Below, in pieces: positions 52,908-63,486 of a stretch of DNA of 64,000 nt. The stretch's first letter is position 1, and every line of letters starts with the position of its first letter. The stretch comes from Terriglobia bacterium (GTDB lineage Bacteria; Acidobacteriota; Terriglobia; Bryobacterales; Bryobacteraceae): positions 1-64,000 of the forward strand of contig JAJPJN010000012.1 in assembly GCA_021324185.1 (NCBI GenBank), in the 5' to 3' direction. Under the pieces are notes generated by a model. It was not told where the DNA came from. It saw only the letters and a list, made by a program, of their open reading frames with translations, and made no database searches. Position numbers and translations under genes: made by a program.

Positions 52908-54412
52908 TGCGTGCTGCCGAATTGATACGACGATAGCGATACCTTTCCAAACCAGCTTCCCTGGAAGCCGGCGCGTGTATCGCCCCAAACCGCATAAAGA
53001 TCACTCGACGTAAGATCGATTCCGTCATTATCGTCGTTGTGGGCATCGCGGTAATACTGCCGGGGCAGCGAGCGGCCGTGGCTGATCTTGAGAGGCGCAC
53101 TAAATGTGTGGCCGCCATCTTTCGAAATGGAAGACCACGCCTCAAAGCTCTCGTCGCCTGGATAAACCGCCTTCCATACTATGCCTAATACGCCGCCCTG
53201 CCGCGAATACTTCCATGCGGGTTTGATGAACCGAATCGCATTCGGCACGGTGCCGGTTGATACGAATTCCGACCAGGTTTTTCCGTTGTCGTTGGTAGTC
53301 GTGACATCGTAATGCGGTGATGGTGTGGCGATGTAGCGCATTGCGGAGAAACGGCCCGAGGTAGTCGGGTCGGCGATCAGATTGCCTGGAATGCCGCCTC
53401 CGTCGGGACCGCCGCCGCCGCGCCCGGCAGCGGAAGCCGGAACTGTGATGTTTTTCAAAACGTGCCGGTCCCACACCTTTCCTTCGTTTCTGCTGATGCC
53501 GAAAACTAAACAGGGACAAGTTGCCCCTTCGCTATTCGGCACTCCGCTTGCCACATACATCTCGGCGATGGTCCCTTGACCCGCGGCAAAACTGGCACGT
53601 GTCAACTGCGGCCACTCCGGGCTATCGAGCGCATAAATTGTTCCAAAGCTATGCGCCTTATCGTGCGAAGCCGTGAAATAAGATTGCGTACGGTACTTAC
53701 CCGGCGTACCTGTATCAATATCCGTCTGCCCTCCGGAGTTCATCAGGTAAATTGTGCCGGTGCTGTCGTCAAAGTAGACCCAGGGCCGGTCCCAGGGAGA
53801 ATTGCCCCCAAAGCGCGGCTTCAGGCTCTTGTCGAACTGCGGGTAAGGCGGCTTGTTGTAGGAATTGATGCCGTCTACGCGTTTGCTCCAGGTCTTGCCG
53901 TGATCGTATGAGACCACCACTGCCGCTTCGCCGAACGGATCAATTTTTACGGGGTCAGTTTCGCGCGGTTCGCAGCCCATGATGAGAATGCCATCCTTCG
54001 TTGCTCCGGCAAACGGATCAGGGCAGCGAGTGAATTTGCCGCTCAGGATCGGCAGAATAAAATGTGTCCAGGTACGGCCGCCGTCATGCGTGATGGCGCT
54101 CACCGGCAATGTGGAGTAAGGAAAGTTGTGAAAGTCCTTGCAATTCACATCCGGCGCTTCGCATCCCGGCATGATCTGCCAGGTGCCCATGCCGGTGGCA
54201 ACGATAGTCTTTGGATCGGTTGGATCAATAACAAATTGCGCCTCACCAGATCCGCGCGTTTCGTCGCCCAGAAGCAGATACTCGTCTGAAACCGGCTTCG
54301 GTGGAACCAGCGCCGGTCGAAAGCCGGGCGGTGGCTGCTCCGCCTGCGGCTGGGGAGCCTGAGCAATCACGAGGGATGTAACGGCTGCAATGACTAATAA
54401 TGCTCGTTTCAT
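52904..54412 (-). CDS. Exported BNR/sialidase-like beta-propeller protein
   Basis: About 502 aa from the ATG at 54412 with a signal peptide (KRALLVIAAVTSLVIAQA). It has several Asp-box/BNR repeats of the form S-x-D-G-G-x-T-W or close variants: ITHDGGRTWTHF, VSYDHGKTWSKR, TTTNDNGKTWSEF, ISKDGGHTFSAP. These form a sialidase-type six-bladed propeller. I cannot see the arginine triad needed to call an active sialidase, so this may be a sugar-binding or other glycosidase-like protein. It is 12 bases after the TonB receptor stop and coupled to ThuA. Confidence 0.8.
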   Translation of the reverse strand: MKRALLVIAAVTSLVIAQAPQPQAEQPPPGFRPALVPPKPVSDEYLLLGDETRGSGEAQFVIDPTDPKTIVATGMGTWQIMPGCEAPDVNCKDFHNFPYSTLPVSAITHDGGRTWTHFILPILSGKFTRCPDPFAGATKDGILIMGCEPRETDPVKIDPFGEAAVVVSYDHGKTWSKRVDGINSYNKPPYPQFDKSLKPRFGGNSPWDRPWVYFDDSTGTIYLMNSGGQTDIDTGTPGKYRTQSYFTASHDKAHSFGTIYALDSPEWPQLTRASFAAGQGTIAEMYVASGVPNSEGATCPCLVFGISRNEGKVWDRHVLKNITVPASAAGRGGGGPDGGGIPGNLIADPTTSGRFSAMRYIATPSPHYDVTTTNDNGKTWSEFVSTGTVPNAIRFIKPAWKYSRQGGVLGIVWKAVYPGDESFEAWSSISKDGGHTFSAPLKISHGRSLPRQYYRDAHNDDNDGIDLTSSDLYAVWGDTRAGFQGSWFGKVSLSSYQFGSTQ

Positions 54413-54423
54413 ATCGGATCTAA

Positions 54424-57400
54424 TCAAAAGCTGTATTTAAGCGCAAACTGCAGAATACGCGGATCGAGCGCGCTTTGGATAACTCCGAATGTCGATAAGG
54501 AACTCATCGTCGATCCCGGATTATTGAATCGTGCATGGTTAAACACGTTGAATGCCTCCGCCCGAAAGTCCATCTGCTGGCGCTCGCTAATGCGGAAAAT
54601 GCGTGATAGCGCTGCATCCAAATCCCAGGCTCCGGGGCCCTGAAGAATGTTCCGGCCCATGTTGCCAAACTGTCCCGCGGGCGGCACTGCAAATGCTGAC
54701 GTGTTGAACCAGTGTTGAATGCTCGGGTTAGTCAGATTTGGATCCGCGATCACGTTGGGCCGTGTTACTACGCCAAGCGTGTTGTCCTGGCCTGTCGAAA
54801 CCGAAAAGTAGCTACCGGTCTGGGCAGTGAAAATCGGTGCGATCTGCCATTCCGCAAACAACACGCGTAACAGCGCCGATTGAAATACCGGTACCCGCGC
54901 GATCAACGAAAGGTTGAAGACCTCACGAAGGTCGCTGGCGCAATTTCCGTAGTCGCTATGTGGATCGTTCGGGATCTGCGGAACGCCAGTGCCGTTTAGC
55001 CCGATTTCAACCTCGTCCAGACAGTGCGACCAGGTGTAATTCCCCAGCACAGTGAAGTTGTGAGTAAACGGGTGCTGTACCGAAATCAATAAGCCGTTAT
55101 AATTTGCGTTCGCTCCGTAGCCGATGTTTGTTATCGCGCCGTAGTATTGGCCTTGCGACGGGTTTGCCAGATACAGGGCGCGACGAAAGTTTTCGTTGCC
55201 CGTCGTCGAACAGGGTCCCGCTTTTGTTAAGCCGTATTGACCCGCGGCGCAATTTCCAGCAATGTACACGACCGGATTATCAGACTCGCCAACTTCAAGG
55301 TGAACAGTGCGGTTACCCAGGTAAGTGGCCGAAACCAGCCAACCGCCGGCAAATTGTTTTTGTACAGATAAGTTCCATTGCTCCATGTAGGTTGGCTTAG
55401 GATGCAGATCGAAAGCGCCCAAGCCACCGCCGAAGAGCGGAAACTGCACGTTGGCCGGGGGCGGATTGGGCGTCGGGAACGGATTTCCTGTCAGGACGCC
55501 ATTGCAGCCCTTATAAGGGTTGGACAATCCTCCGTTCGCCGTGCCACAGGTGATTGTTCCCGCCCAGGGGGAATGAGTTCCGAGCTGCAAAAACAGCGGC
55601 GTGCCGCCGTAAAAGATGCCATAACCGGCCCGAATCGATTCTCTCCCTTGGCCTCGCGGATCAAAGACGAGCGCCACGCGCGGCGCAAACTCGGCCAGCT
55701 TTCTTTCGGCGTAAGATGCTCCTGGCATCCCAGGATCACCATAGAAAAGCGTACCGGCCGGCGCGTTAATGAACCGTTGACTGTGAATGCCGGCATAGAA
55801 CCAGCCAAGATCAAAGATGCTCTCGGTATGATCCGTGTTGTATGGCGGTAGATAGGGGTCCCAGCGCAGCCCGGCATTTATGCCGAATCGCGGGCTTACA
55901 CGCAAATTATCCTGGACATAAAGCGATGGCTGATTCACCCGCTCGTGCAACACTTGACCGTTGCTCTGAAGAGTGGACGAAGGAAGGCCAAGCAGAAAAT
56001 CGGCCATCGGAAGACCACCGGCCTGCAATACGTTACCGTTAAAGCTGAAATTATCGTTGCCCTGATAGCCCCCGTAGCCGTTCAACTGATTGTAGATCCA
56101 GTTGCCCCCAAAAATAACCTGGTGCTTATCGTGCACAACTGTCACGTCTTCGGCGATCTGGTAATTGTTTGACAGGAAATGGCTGGGTGCGCAATTCGTG
56201 CATGCAACGCCAAACGCCCCGGTCACAGTGAAGTTCAGATAATTCGGCGTATTTGCCGTAATGTTGGGCGTTATCCCCGCTTGTTGCTGTAACTGCGCTG
56301 GAGTTGGTACGCTCGACGGTAGGTACCGGAACACCGTAGATCGCGAAAAGCCGATCCGAAATGCACTTACAACCTTCGGATTGACTGCGAATGTATCGCC
56401 GATTACGGCAGACTGCACGCGGTCAGCAAGGCCCACCGTGTTGTCAGGCAAAACCGATGTCGTGTTATTGGACACCGTAAGCAAGTCGCCCTGGTAATAT
56501 GGCGCATGCGAGAAGTTGGTAATGAAATAGCGCGTGAACAAGGAATTACGGTCACTCTTTTGCCAATCGATTCTTGCCGTCCCCTGGTTATCGCTGCTGA
56601 AAACAGGCACCGTGAAGAAAACCTGGCCGCATGCATTGACCGGCGGTGAGTTGGGCGCTAAGGGCGGAAGCAATTTAGTGAGTTGTAACGCGACCGGATT
56701 CAAAAGTGCCGGGCTGATCCTGTTGTTTACAAAGGGAGAGGCAAGCGTGATCTGCCGGCCTCCATTGCAGGAAGGCGAAGCAAGCGCTGTGAAATCCCCG
56801 CTCAATGCCGCCAAGGTCGGCACATAGGTGAAGTTGGCTGCAGGTGAGATGTGCTGGATCGTCCCTTGATAGCCTGCAAAGAAAAACAACCGGTTGTGAA
56901 CGATCGGTCCTCCGATTGCCCCGCCGAACTGGTTGCGCTTAAGGCCGTCTCCAGTCGATGCAAAAAAATTTCTGGCGTTGGTGGCCGAATTGCGCAAAAA
57001 CTCAAACACGGTCCCATGAAAGGTGTTCGTTCCAGACTTGGTAACCACATTTACGACGCCACCTGGCTGGCTGCCATAATTGGCGGGCAACGAACTCGTT
57101 TCGACCTTGAATTCCTGCAGCGAGTCCGGCATGGGCATCGGCAAACTCACGTTGGATACAGGGTCCATATGAATCGCTCCATCCAGTACAAACAGAGTTT
57201 GACCACCTTGTGCACCGGCGATAGACACCGCCGTTGCGCCCGGATAATTCTTGTTTGAGACCAGGTTCTGCCCCACGGTCGGATTTGTCGAGGTGGTTGC
57301 CGCGCCGGATAGCGTGATCAACTGCGTCACATTGCGGCCGTTCAGCGGCAGATCCACTATTTTTGCTTGATCCACCACCTGACCGACACCGGCGTTGTGC

Positions 57401-57784
57401 GTTTCCACCATAGGCACATCAGCTTCAACCGTAATCTCCTGCGACACCGAGCCGATTTCCAATTTCACCGGAATAGTGGGATTAGTATCCACCTGCAATA
57501 CAATGCCGGATTGGACATACGACGCGAAACCGCTTTTTGTAACTTCGAGCCGGTACGTTCCGACAGGCAGACTAGTCAACGTGTAAGCCATCGCTGCCCG
57601 TAACGGCGGTACGTGCCGATCCGGTCCCGGTGTTTGTAACCGTCACTTGGGCCTCCGGTATCGCGGCTCCGTTCGGGTCAACAACCGTGCCGGAGATCTG
57701 CGAGACCTGCGACGTTTGCCCACTTGCCAGCGCAAATGTAAAGACAATAAAGCTACAGCAAATTACGGTTCTCACGAACTTCAC
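54424..57784 (-). pseudogene. Oar-like TonB-dependent receptor with one-base frameshift near its N-terminus
   Basis: The long frame (57591 to 54424, 1055 aa) starts mid-domain at AYTLTSLPVGTYRLEVTKSG. The missing N-terminus is in another frame, from a GTG at 57784 (TTG 57817 also possible): a signal peptide (FVRTVICCSFIVFTFALA), SQISGTVVDPNGAAIPEAQV and TAVTGSDG. The frames meet at 57585-57592; a single-base change joins them. The rest is intact: carboxypeptidase-like domain, plug (VVDLPLNGRNVTQL-like), barrel ending RILQFALKYSF. The family imports bulky ligands through the outer membrane. It heads the operon with the BNR and ThuA genes. Confidence 0.8.
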
Positions 57785-57822
57785 GGTAATTCTAGGCGCG
57801 AACGGAGCACGCGGCAAGACGT

Positions 57823-57830
57823 GTAACGGT
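57823..57830 (-). promoter_or_regulatory. Half-site of the recurrent element
   Basis: GTAACGGT, the reverse complement of ACCGTTAC, lies 39 bases before the GTG of the minus-strand TonB receptor. It may be a second contact for the factor binding copy B at 57891. Confidence 0.25.
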
Positions 57831-57890
57831 ATCGATACTGTGCCCGCCGCTCATTTCGCCCAACGGGGGTTCTATGGGGCCAATCCCCCC

Positions 57891-57912
57891 GTTACCGTAA
57901 CCACACCGTTAC
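57891..57912. promoter_or_regulatory. Copy B of the recurrent 22-bp element, between divergent TonB receptor genes
   Basis: It begins GTTACCGTAACC and ends ACACCGTTAC, matching copy A at 20 of 22 positions. It sits in the 193-bp divergent region, 66-87 bases before the plus-strand receptor start and 107-128 before the minus-strand one, so one factor could control both. Confidence 0.6.
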
Positions 57913-57966
57913 AACCGTTGTGGAGCACGGCATTCGCTGTTAGCATTGCCCTGAAACGCGAACTTC

Positions 57967-57973
57967 GGGAGGT
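57967..57973 (+). promoter_or_regulatory. Ribosome binding site deciding the TonB receptor start
   Basis: GGAGG in GGGAGGT lies about five bases before the GTG at 57978. The open frame extends upstream to 57630, across the promoter and the neighbouring gene, but this site and the signal peptide mark the true start. Confidence 0.7.
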
Positions 57974-57977
57974 CCGT

Positions 57978-60900
57978 GTGAGATCTGTCCTACGACTTTT
58001 TTTGTTCTGCGCGCTGTCCGTTCCACTCGTCCGGGCCCAAGGGGTATCAACCTCACAGATCAGCGGCGTGATACAGGACGCAAGCGGTTCCGCCGTTCCG
58101 GGCGCGCAAATCACACTGACGCAGACCGAAACCGGCGCCGTCCGAACAGAGATGTCCGGGCCGGACGGTAGCTACACCATGGCGAATCTGCCCGTCGGCC
58201 ACTATCAATTGCAGGTAGAAAAGCAGGGCTTTACCAAATTTCTTCAATCCGGTATCGAATTGCAGGTCAACACCAACCCGGTGATCAACGTGACCTTGCA
58301 AGTCGGTTCCACCTCCCAGCAAGTCGTGGTCGAAGCCAGCGCCGCCATGGTGGAAACGCACGAAAGCGGCGTCGGCCAGGTGATCGATCAGCACAGTGTG
58401 GTGGAGCTGCCGCTGAATGGCCGTCAGGCGACGGATCTTATCGTCCTCTCCGGCGCCGCCAACACGGCGCCCGCCGGCGATCTAAATACAAATAAGAACT
58501 ATCCAACCGTGACTTTGTCAGTTGCGGGTGGACTAGCGAACGGAATGACATACGTGATGGATGGCGGGACACACAATGACCCGTTCAATAATTTGAACCT
58601 GCCGTTTCCTTTTCCCGATGCCCTGCAGGAATTTAAAGTAGAAACCAGTGCGTTACCGGCTCAATACGGGCAGCACGCGGCGGCGGCCGTGAACGTAGTC
58701 ACCAAGTCCGGCACCAATCAGTTTCACGGCGATGCATTTGATTTTTTACGTAACGGAATCTTCAACGCACGGGATTTTTTCGCGACTTCACGTGACAATC
58801 TAAAGCGCAATCAATTTGGAGGCACGATCGGCGGCCCGATACTGAGAGACAAAATGTTCTTCTTCGCTGGCTATCAGGGGACAATCGTTCGCTCGAATCC
58901 TCCCTCGACCGTCAGTTTCGTGCCTACTCAAGCCATGTTGAACGGCGATTTCACCGCATTCGCGTCGGCCGCATGTAATGGCGGTGTTCCAAGGAATTTG
59001 GGCGCGCCGTTCGTTGCCAACCGCATTCCAACCAACTTAATTAGCCCCATCACGCTGAAAATACTGCAACACGTACCGCTTTCTACCGACCCGTGCGGCA
59101 GACTCACCTACTCCATTCCGCAAAACAGCCGGGAGCACCAGGTGCTTGGACGAATCGATTATCTATTCAACACCAAGCACACGCTGTTCGGCCGGTACTT
59201 CATCGCCAATTACAATAAGCCCGCCTTCTATAACGGCGCCAACGTTTTGACTACAAGCCAAGTGGGCCAATCCGATCAGGATCAAGCTTTCGTTCTGGGC
59301 GACAATTATGTGCTCTCCGCAACCACAGTAAACTCGTTCCGGGGAACGGTATTCCGGACCCGCGGGTTGCGTGTCGTTCCACCTTTCTTCGGACCGCAGG
59401 ATTTGGGCATACAAGCTGTGGGCGCTATTCCGGGATTTATCGGCATAAGCCTTTCGGGCGCCAATTTTGCCATCGGGGCGGGAGCGACAAATCCCGGCTA
59501 CTTCAATTCCACCGGTTGGCAGCTTGCAGACGACTTCAATGTAATCCGCGGCTCGCACCAGCTTGCCTTTGGAGTAAGTTGGATACATGCCATCACAAAC
59601 ACGGTCAATAATCGGCCTACAAACGGCCAATATACCTTCAGCGGGCAAACCACAGGTCTGGCTCTGGCCGACTTCATGATCGGATCCGTAAGCGGCGGAT
59701 TTGTACAAGGCGCGCCCGATCTCGACAACGAAAGGCAAAACTATATCGGGTTATATGCGCAGGATTCCTGGAAGATGAATTCCCGGCTAACGATTAGTTA
59801 CGGGCTTCGGTGGGAGCCTTTTCTGCCACTCAGAAACGCCAATGGCTATGTGAATCACTTTGATCCCGTGGCTTTCGCCCAGGGAGTTCACACCTCCAGC
59901 TATACGAATGCTCCTGCCGGTCTGCTCTTCCCTGGCGATCCCGGCTATCCGGATAACTCGACCACCTTTCCCAGATGGGCCACCTTCGCACCGCGATTCG
60001 GTCTGGTTTGGGATCCCAAAGGCGACGGTAGGATGACCATCCGGAGTTCCTACGGAATCTTCAATGATTTTCCCCAGACCTTTTTCAACACAAGATTTTC
60101 AAACAATCCGCCGTGGGGCGCACAGATCAGCATAAGCAATCCTAGCGGCGGATTTGCCAATCCCTGGTTGGGCTATCCGGGAGGCGATCCTTTCCCGGCG
60201 CTCTATACACTTTCTAAAAGCGCGCCGTTTCCCTTATTTGGGGTCTATGTGAACAACCCTCTGCATGTGCACACGCCCTATCTCCAGCAGTGGGACCTCA
60301 GCATTCAGAAGCAGCTTGGCTCGAACATTCTTCTTTCCGCCAGCTACCTGGGCAATACGACCACCCACTTATGGACTGGCACAGAGGAAGATCCGGCCGT
60401 CTATATACCCGGAGCTTCAACCACTAGCAATACCAACCAACGCCGCGTGCTCTATCGCCTCAATCCCGCACAAGGCCAGTATTATTCCACCATCGGAATG
60501 CTCGACGATGGCGGCAAAGCGCATTACAATGGACTGCTTCTCACCGTGCAGAAACGGCTTAGCAATAACTTCAGCGCGCTTGCGAATTGGACCTGGTCAC
60601 ATTGTATTAGCGATCCGGAAACCACCGAGTTGACCGGACCCACTTACGTCAATCCGGCAAATCGTTCCCAGGATCGAGCCAACTGCGATTCAGATGTCCG
60701 TCACGTATTTAATCTTTCCTTTATCGCGAATTCGCCTCACTTCAGCAATCATCTGGTGAACACGGTTGCAGGAGATTGGCGCCTTTCCACAATCTTCCGG
60801 GCGCATACCGGGAATTACTCTACTGTTACAACGGGAGTGGATAACGCTCTTACCGGCATCGGTGGACAACGTCCGAACCTGCTGCTGGCAAGTGTCTACG

Positions 60901-61232
60901 GGCCGGGTCAGATGGTAACTGATTACCTCACCAGGCTGGCATTTGCTTCTCCATTAACGGGAACTCTGGGCAACTTAGGCCCGCTGAACATTGAGAACCC
61001 CGGGTTAATTCAGGTCGACATGGCACTCTCGCGTATTTTTCCCATCGTTGAGCATCAGAGCATCGAGATCCGTTGGGAAGTATTCAATGTGCCTAATCAC
61101 TTGAATCCCGCTGCGCCCAACACAACTCTCAGCTCCGGGTCATTCGGTCAAATCACAAGTGACATTAATGGAGCAAGCGGTCAAACTGGCGATCCCAGAA
61201 TTATGCAATTTGCATTGAAGTACGTATTCTAA
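57978..61232 (+). CDS. Oar-like TonB-dependent receptor, intact copy
   Basis: 1084 aa from the GTG at 57978. Signal peptide (LRLFLFCALSVPLVRAQ), carboxypeptidase regulatory-like domain about 20-110 (ISGVIQDASGSAVPGAQITL, GSYTMANLPVGHYQLQV), plug domain with ELPLNGRQATDLIVLSG and YVMDGGTHNDPF, then a long barrel ending RIMQFALKYVF. It resembles the frameshifted receptor at 54424 in layout, so it is a divergent paralogue. The ligand is unknown; the adjacent PQQ dehydrogenase and BNR proteins suggest sugars or alcohols. Confidence 0.93.
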   Translation: MRSVLRLFLFCALSVPLVRAQGVSTSQISGVIQDASGSAVPGAQITLTQTETGAVRTEMSGPDGSYTMANLPVGHYQLQVEKQGFTKFLQSGIELQVNTNPVINVTLQVGSTSQQVVVEASAAMVETHESGVGQVIDQHSVVELPLNGRQATDLIVLSGAANTAPAGDLNTNKNYPTVTLSVAGGLANGMTYVMDGGTHNDPFNNLNLPFPFPDALQEFKVETSALPAQYGQHAAAAVNVVTKSGTNQFHGDAFDFLRNGIFNARDFFATSRDNLKRNQFGGTIGGPILRDKMFFFAGYQGTIVRSNPPSTVSFVPTQAMLNGDFTAFASAACNGGVPRNLGAPFVANRIPTNLISPITLKILQHVPLSTDPCGRLTYSIPQNSREHQVLGRIDYLFNTKHTLFGRYFIANYNKPAFYNGANVLTTSQVGQSDQDQAFVLGDNYVLSATTVNSFRGTVFRTRGLRVVPPFFGPQDLGIQAVGAIPGFIGISLSGANFAIGAGATNPGYFNSTGWQLADDFNVIRGSHQLAFGVSWIHAITNTVNNRPTNGQYTFSGQTTGLALADFMIGSVSGGFVQGAPDLDNERQNYIGLYAQDSWKMNSRLTISYGLRWEPFLPLRNANGYVNHFDPVAFAQGVHTSSYTNAPAGLLFPGDPGYPDNSTTFPRWATFAPRFGLVWDPKGDGRMTIRSSYGIFNDFPQTFFNTRFSNNPPWGAQISISNPSGGFANPWLGYPGGDPFPALYTLSKSAPFPLFGVYVNNPLHVHTPYLQQWDLSIQKQLGSNILLSASYLGNTTTHLWTGTEEDPAVYIPGASTTSNTNQRRVLYRLNPAQGQYYSTIGMLDDGGKAHYNGLLLTVQKRLSNNFSALANWTWSHCISDPETTELTGPTYVNPANRSQDRANCDSDVRHVFNLSFIANSPHFSNHLVNTVAGDWRLSTIFRAHTGNYSTVTTGVDNALTGIGGQRPNLLLASVYGPGQMVTDYLTRLAFASPLTGTLGNLGPLNIENPGLIQVDMALSRIFPIVEHQSIEIRWEVFNVPNHLNPAAPNTTLSSGSFGQITSDINGASGQTGDPRIMQFALKYVF

Positions 61233-61249
61233 GATTTGTTTCCTTAGCC

Positions 61250-63457
61250 ATGAAGGTGCTCATTACAATTTCGCTGATTTTCAGCAGCGCAGCTCCTGTG
61301 AATGCGCAAGCCGATTGGCCAGCGACAAACTACGATCTGCAAGGCACTCGTTATTCGCCCCTGACTCAGATAACGAAAGATAATGTCGCGACGCTTGTCC
61401 GAGCCTGGACTTATCACATGGGCAAATCGAGTCCTCCTCCCGCTCCGTCATCCAGATTATCGTCTGAGCAGGCATTGCTCGCTTCGCATGGCGCACCGCG
61501 CGGCGGCCCACGGGGGCGCACCTCCGAAGCAATTCCAGTGGTAATCGGCGGCGTGATGTATCTCTCTACTTCCAACAGCTCGGTAGTCGCTCTGCAGCCC
61601 GAGACTGGCAAAGAATTGTGGTCTTATCACATCGACCATGCTTCGGCTTCCACCAGAGGCGTTTCTTACTGGCCCGGCGATAAGCAATCGCCGCCTCAGG
61701 TAATCTTTGGGACCACTGACGGCCGCTTGATCTCCCTCAATGCAAAAACCGGCAAGCCGGTGCCTGGATTCGGCAACGAAGGAGTCGTCGATATGAAGCA
61801 GGGCGTGATGAACGGATATCCGGATGCTGCCTACGGCCTGAATTCTCCGCCTGTCGTCTACAAAAATCTCGTTATTACAGGCGCAGCAGTGCAGGAGTCG
61901 CCCAGCCTGGGCGCCGCCGGTGACACGCGGGCCTGGGACATCCATAACGGCAAACTGGTCTGGCAGTTTCACTCCGTGCCACGCCCGGGCGAAACGGGAA
62001 ACGACACCTGGGAAGACGATAGTTGGAAAGGCCGTTCGGGCACCAATGTTTGGGGCTTTATGACGATCGATCCCGAGCTGGGCATTTTATATATGCCGTT
62101 CGGCCAGCCAACTTACGATTACTACGGCGCGGATCGCAAAGGCCAGAACCTGTTCGGCGATTGCATAGTCGCGGTTGATGCGATGACTGGTAAGTTGAAG
62201 TGGTACTTCCAGACAGTTCATCACGACTTATGGGACTACGATCTAAGCGGCCCTCCCGTTCTATTTACGGTGAACCAAAACGGCAAGAAAATACCCGCGG
62301 TCGCAGAGATATCCAAGACTGGCTTTCTCTACATTCTGGATCGCCGCACGGGGCAACCCGTTTTCGGCATGGAAGAGCGGCCGGTACCCCAAAGTGATGT
62401 ACCTGGAGAGCAGAGCTGGCCGACACAGCCGTTTCCCTTGAAGCCCCCGCCGCTGGCGCGGAACTCTTTCGACAAAAGCGAGATTACAACCTTAACTTCC
62501 GAACAGGAAAAATTCTGCACGGATCTGTACACCCAAAAAGGCGCAGGCGACATGATCAACAAGGGCCCTTTTACGCCCTACGCAAGTGAGATGAGCGTCG
62601 TCTTCCCCGGAACGCTTGGCGGTGGTAACTGGAACCCGATGTCTTTCGATCCGAAACTCGGGTACCTGTTTGTCAACACTCAGGATCTTGGCGGAATCGG
62701 CAAGATGGTAAAGAACAAAGAAGGTTCGCGGACGCCGTATTCCAGAACGAGTCCCTTGGGTCCCGTGGGCCGCTTCTGGAATCCGGATCTCAACATGCCC
62801 TGCCAGAATCCGCCTTGGGGCCGGCTAATCGCCGTCAATGTCAATACCGGAGATATTGCCTGGCAGGTCCCCCTCGGGATCGTGGAGAGTTTGCCGGAAG
62901 GAAAACAGAACACCGGCGCCCCCAACCTGGGCGGTTCCCTTGCCACCGCGAGCGGCCTGGTGTTTATCGGCGCAACGATCGATAGCCGTTTTCGCGCATT
63001 TGACTCCAAAACAGGAAAAGAGTTGTGGGTTACTAAGCTCGAAGCAGGAGCGCACAGCGCGCCCATCACTTACAAAGGCGCCGATGGCCGCCAATATGTT
63101 GCCATAACTGCTACCGGAGGCGGCTTTCTTGCCGACCCGAGCAGTTCCGATGTGCTGGTGGCTTACGCGCTGCCACTGAAAGGCTCACAGAACGGCCTGG
63201 TGACTGAGGCAAGTTCTGCACAAGCTACTCCAGGTAAGCCGAATTCAGGCAACATTGTTCTGGCCGACGGTCCCGGAAAAGAAGTTGTGCAGCGTATGTG
63301 CCTCACCTGCCATCCGGCTGAGATCGTTATTCAGAAGCGCCGCACACCGGCAGCATGGCAAAACACCGTCGATGACATGGTTGCACGCGGCGCACGGGGA
63401 TCTAAGAGCGACATCGAGACTGTAGTGAAGTACCTTTCTAGTCACTACGGCCAATAA
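61250..63457 (+). CDS. PQQ-dependent dehydrogenase with C-terminal haem-c motif
   Basis: 735 aa with a signal peptide (KVLITISLIFSSAAPVNAQ). Eight-bladed quinoprotein propeller: ADWPATNYDLQGTRYSPLTQ at the first blade, LQPETGKELWSYHID, VVYKNLVITGAAVQE, VDAMTGKLKWYFQTVHHDLW (the family's conserved WD region) and FDSKTGKELWVTKL. A C-terminal domain (residues about 660-735) has the haem-binding CLTCH, as in quinohaemoprotein alcohol or sugar dehydrogenases. It oxidises alcohols, aldehydes or sugars in the periplasm. The ATG is 18 bases after the TonB receptor stop, so it is likely co-transcribed. Confidence 0.9.
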   Translation: MKVLITISLIFSSAAPVNAQADWPATNYDLQGTRYSPLTQITKDNVATLVRAWTYHMGKSSPPPAPSSRLSSEQALLASHGAPRGGPRGRTSEAIPVVIGGVMYLSTSNSSVVALQPETGKELWSYHIDHASASTRGVSYWPGDKQSPPQVIFGTTDGRLISLNAKTGKPVPGFGNEGVVDMKQGVMNGYPDAAYGLNSPPVVYKNLVITGAAVQESPSLGAAGDTRAWDIHNGKLVWQFHSVPRPGETGNDTWEDDSWKGRSGTNVWGFMTIDPELGILYMPFGQPTYDYYGADRKGQNLFGDCIVAVDAMTGKLKWYFQTVHHDLWDYDLSGPPVLFTVNQNGKKIPAVAEISKTGFLYILDRRTGQPVFGMEERPVPQSDVPGEQSWPTQPFPLKPPPLARNSFDKSEITTLTSEQEKFCTDLYTQKGAGDMINKGPFTPYASEMSVVFPGTLGGGNWNPMSFDPKLGYLFVNTQDLGGIGKMVKNKEGSRTPYSRTSPLGPVGRFWNPDLNMPCQNPPWGRLIAVNVNTGDIAWQVPLGIVESLPEGKQNTGAPNLGGSLATASGLVFIGATIDSRFRAFDSKTGKELWVTKLEAGAHSAPITYKGADGRQYVAITATGGGFLADPSSSDVLVAYALPLKGSQNGLVTEASSAQATPGKPNSGNIVLADGPGKEVVQRMCLTCHPAEIVIQKRRTPAAWQNTVDDMVARGARGSKSDIETVVKYLSSHYGQ

Positions 63458-63466
63458 CGTTGCTTT

Positions 63467-63486
63467 CGGGCCGGTTTACTGGCCCG
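63467..63486. terminator. GC-rich hairpin between convergent genes
   Basis: CGGGCCGG (63467-63474) pairs with CTGGCCCG (63479-63486) with one G-T wobble, across the stop region of the amidohydrolase and ten bases after the PQQ dehydrogenase stop. Plausible two-way terminator. Confidence 0.5.
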
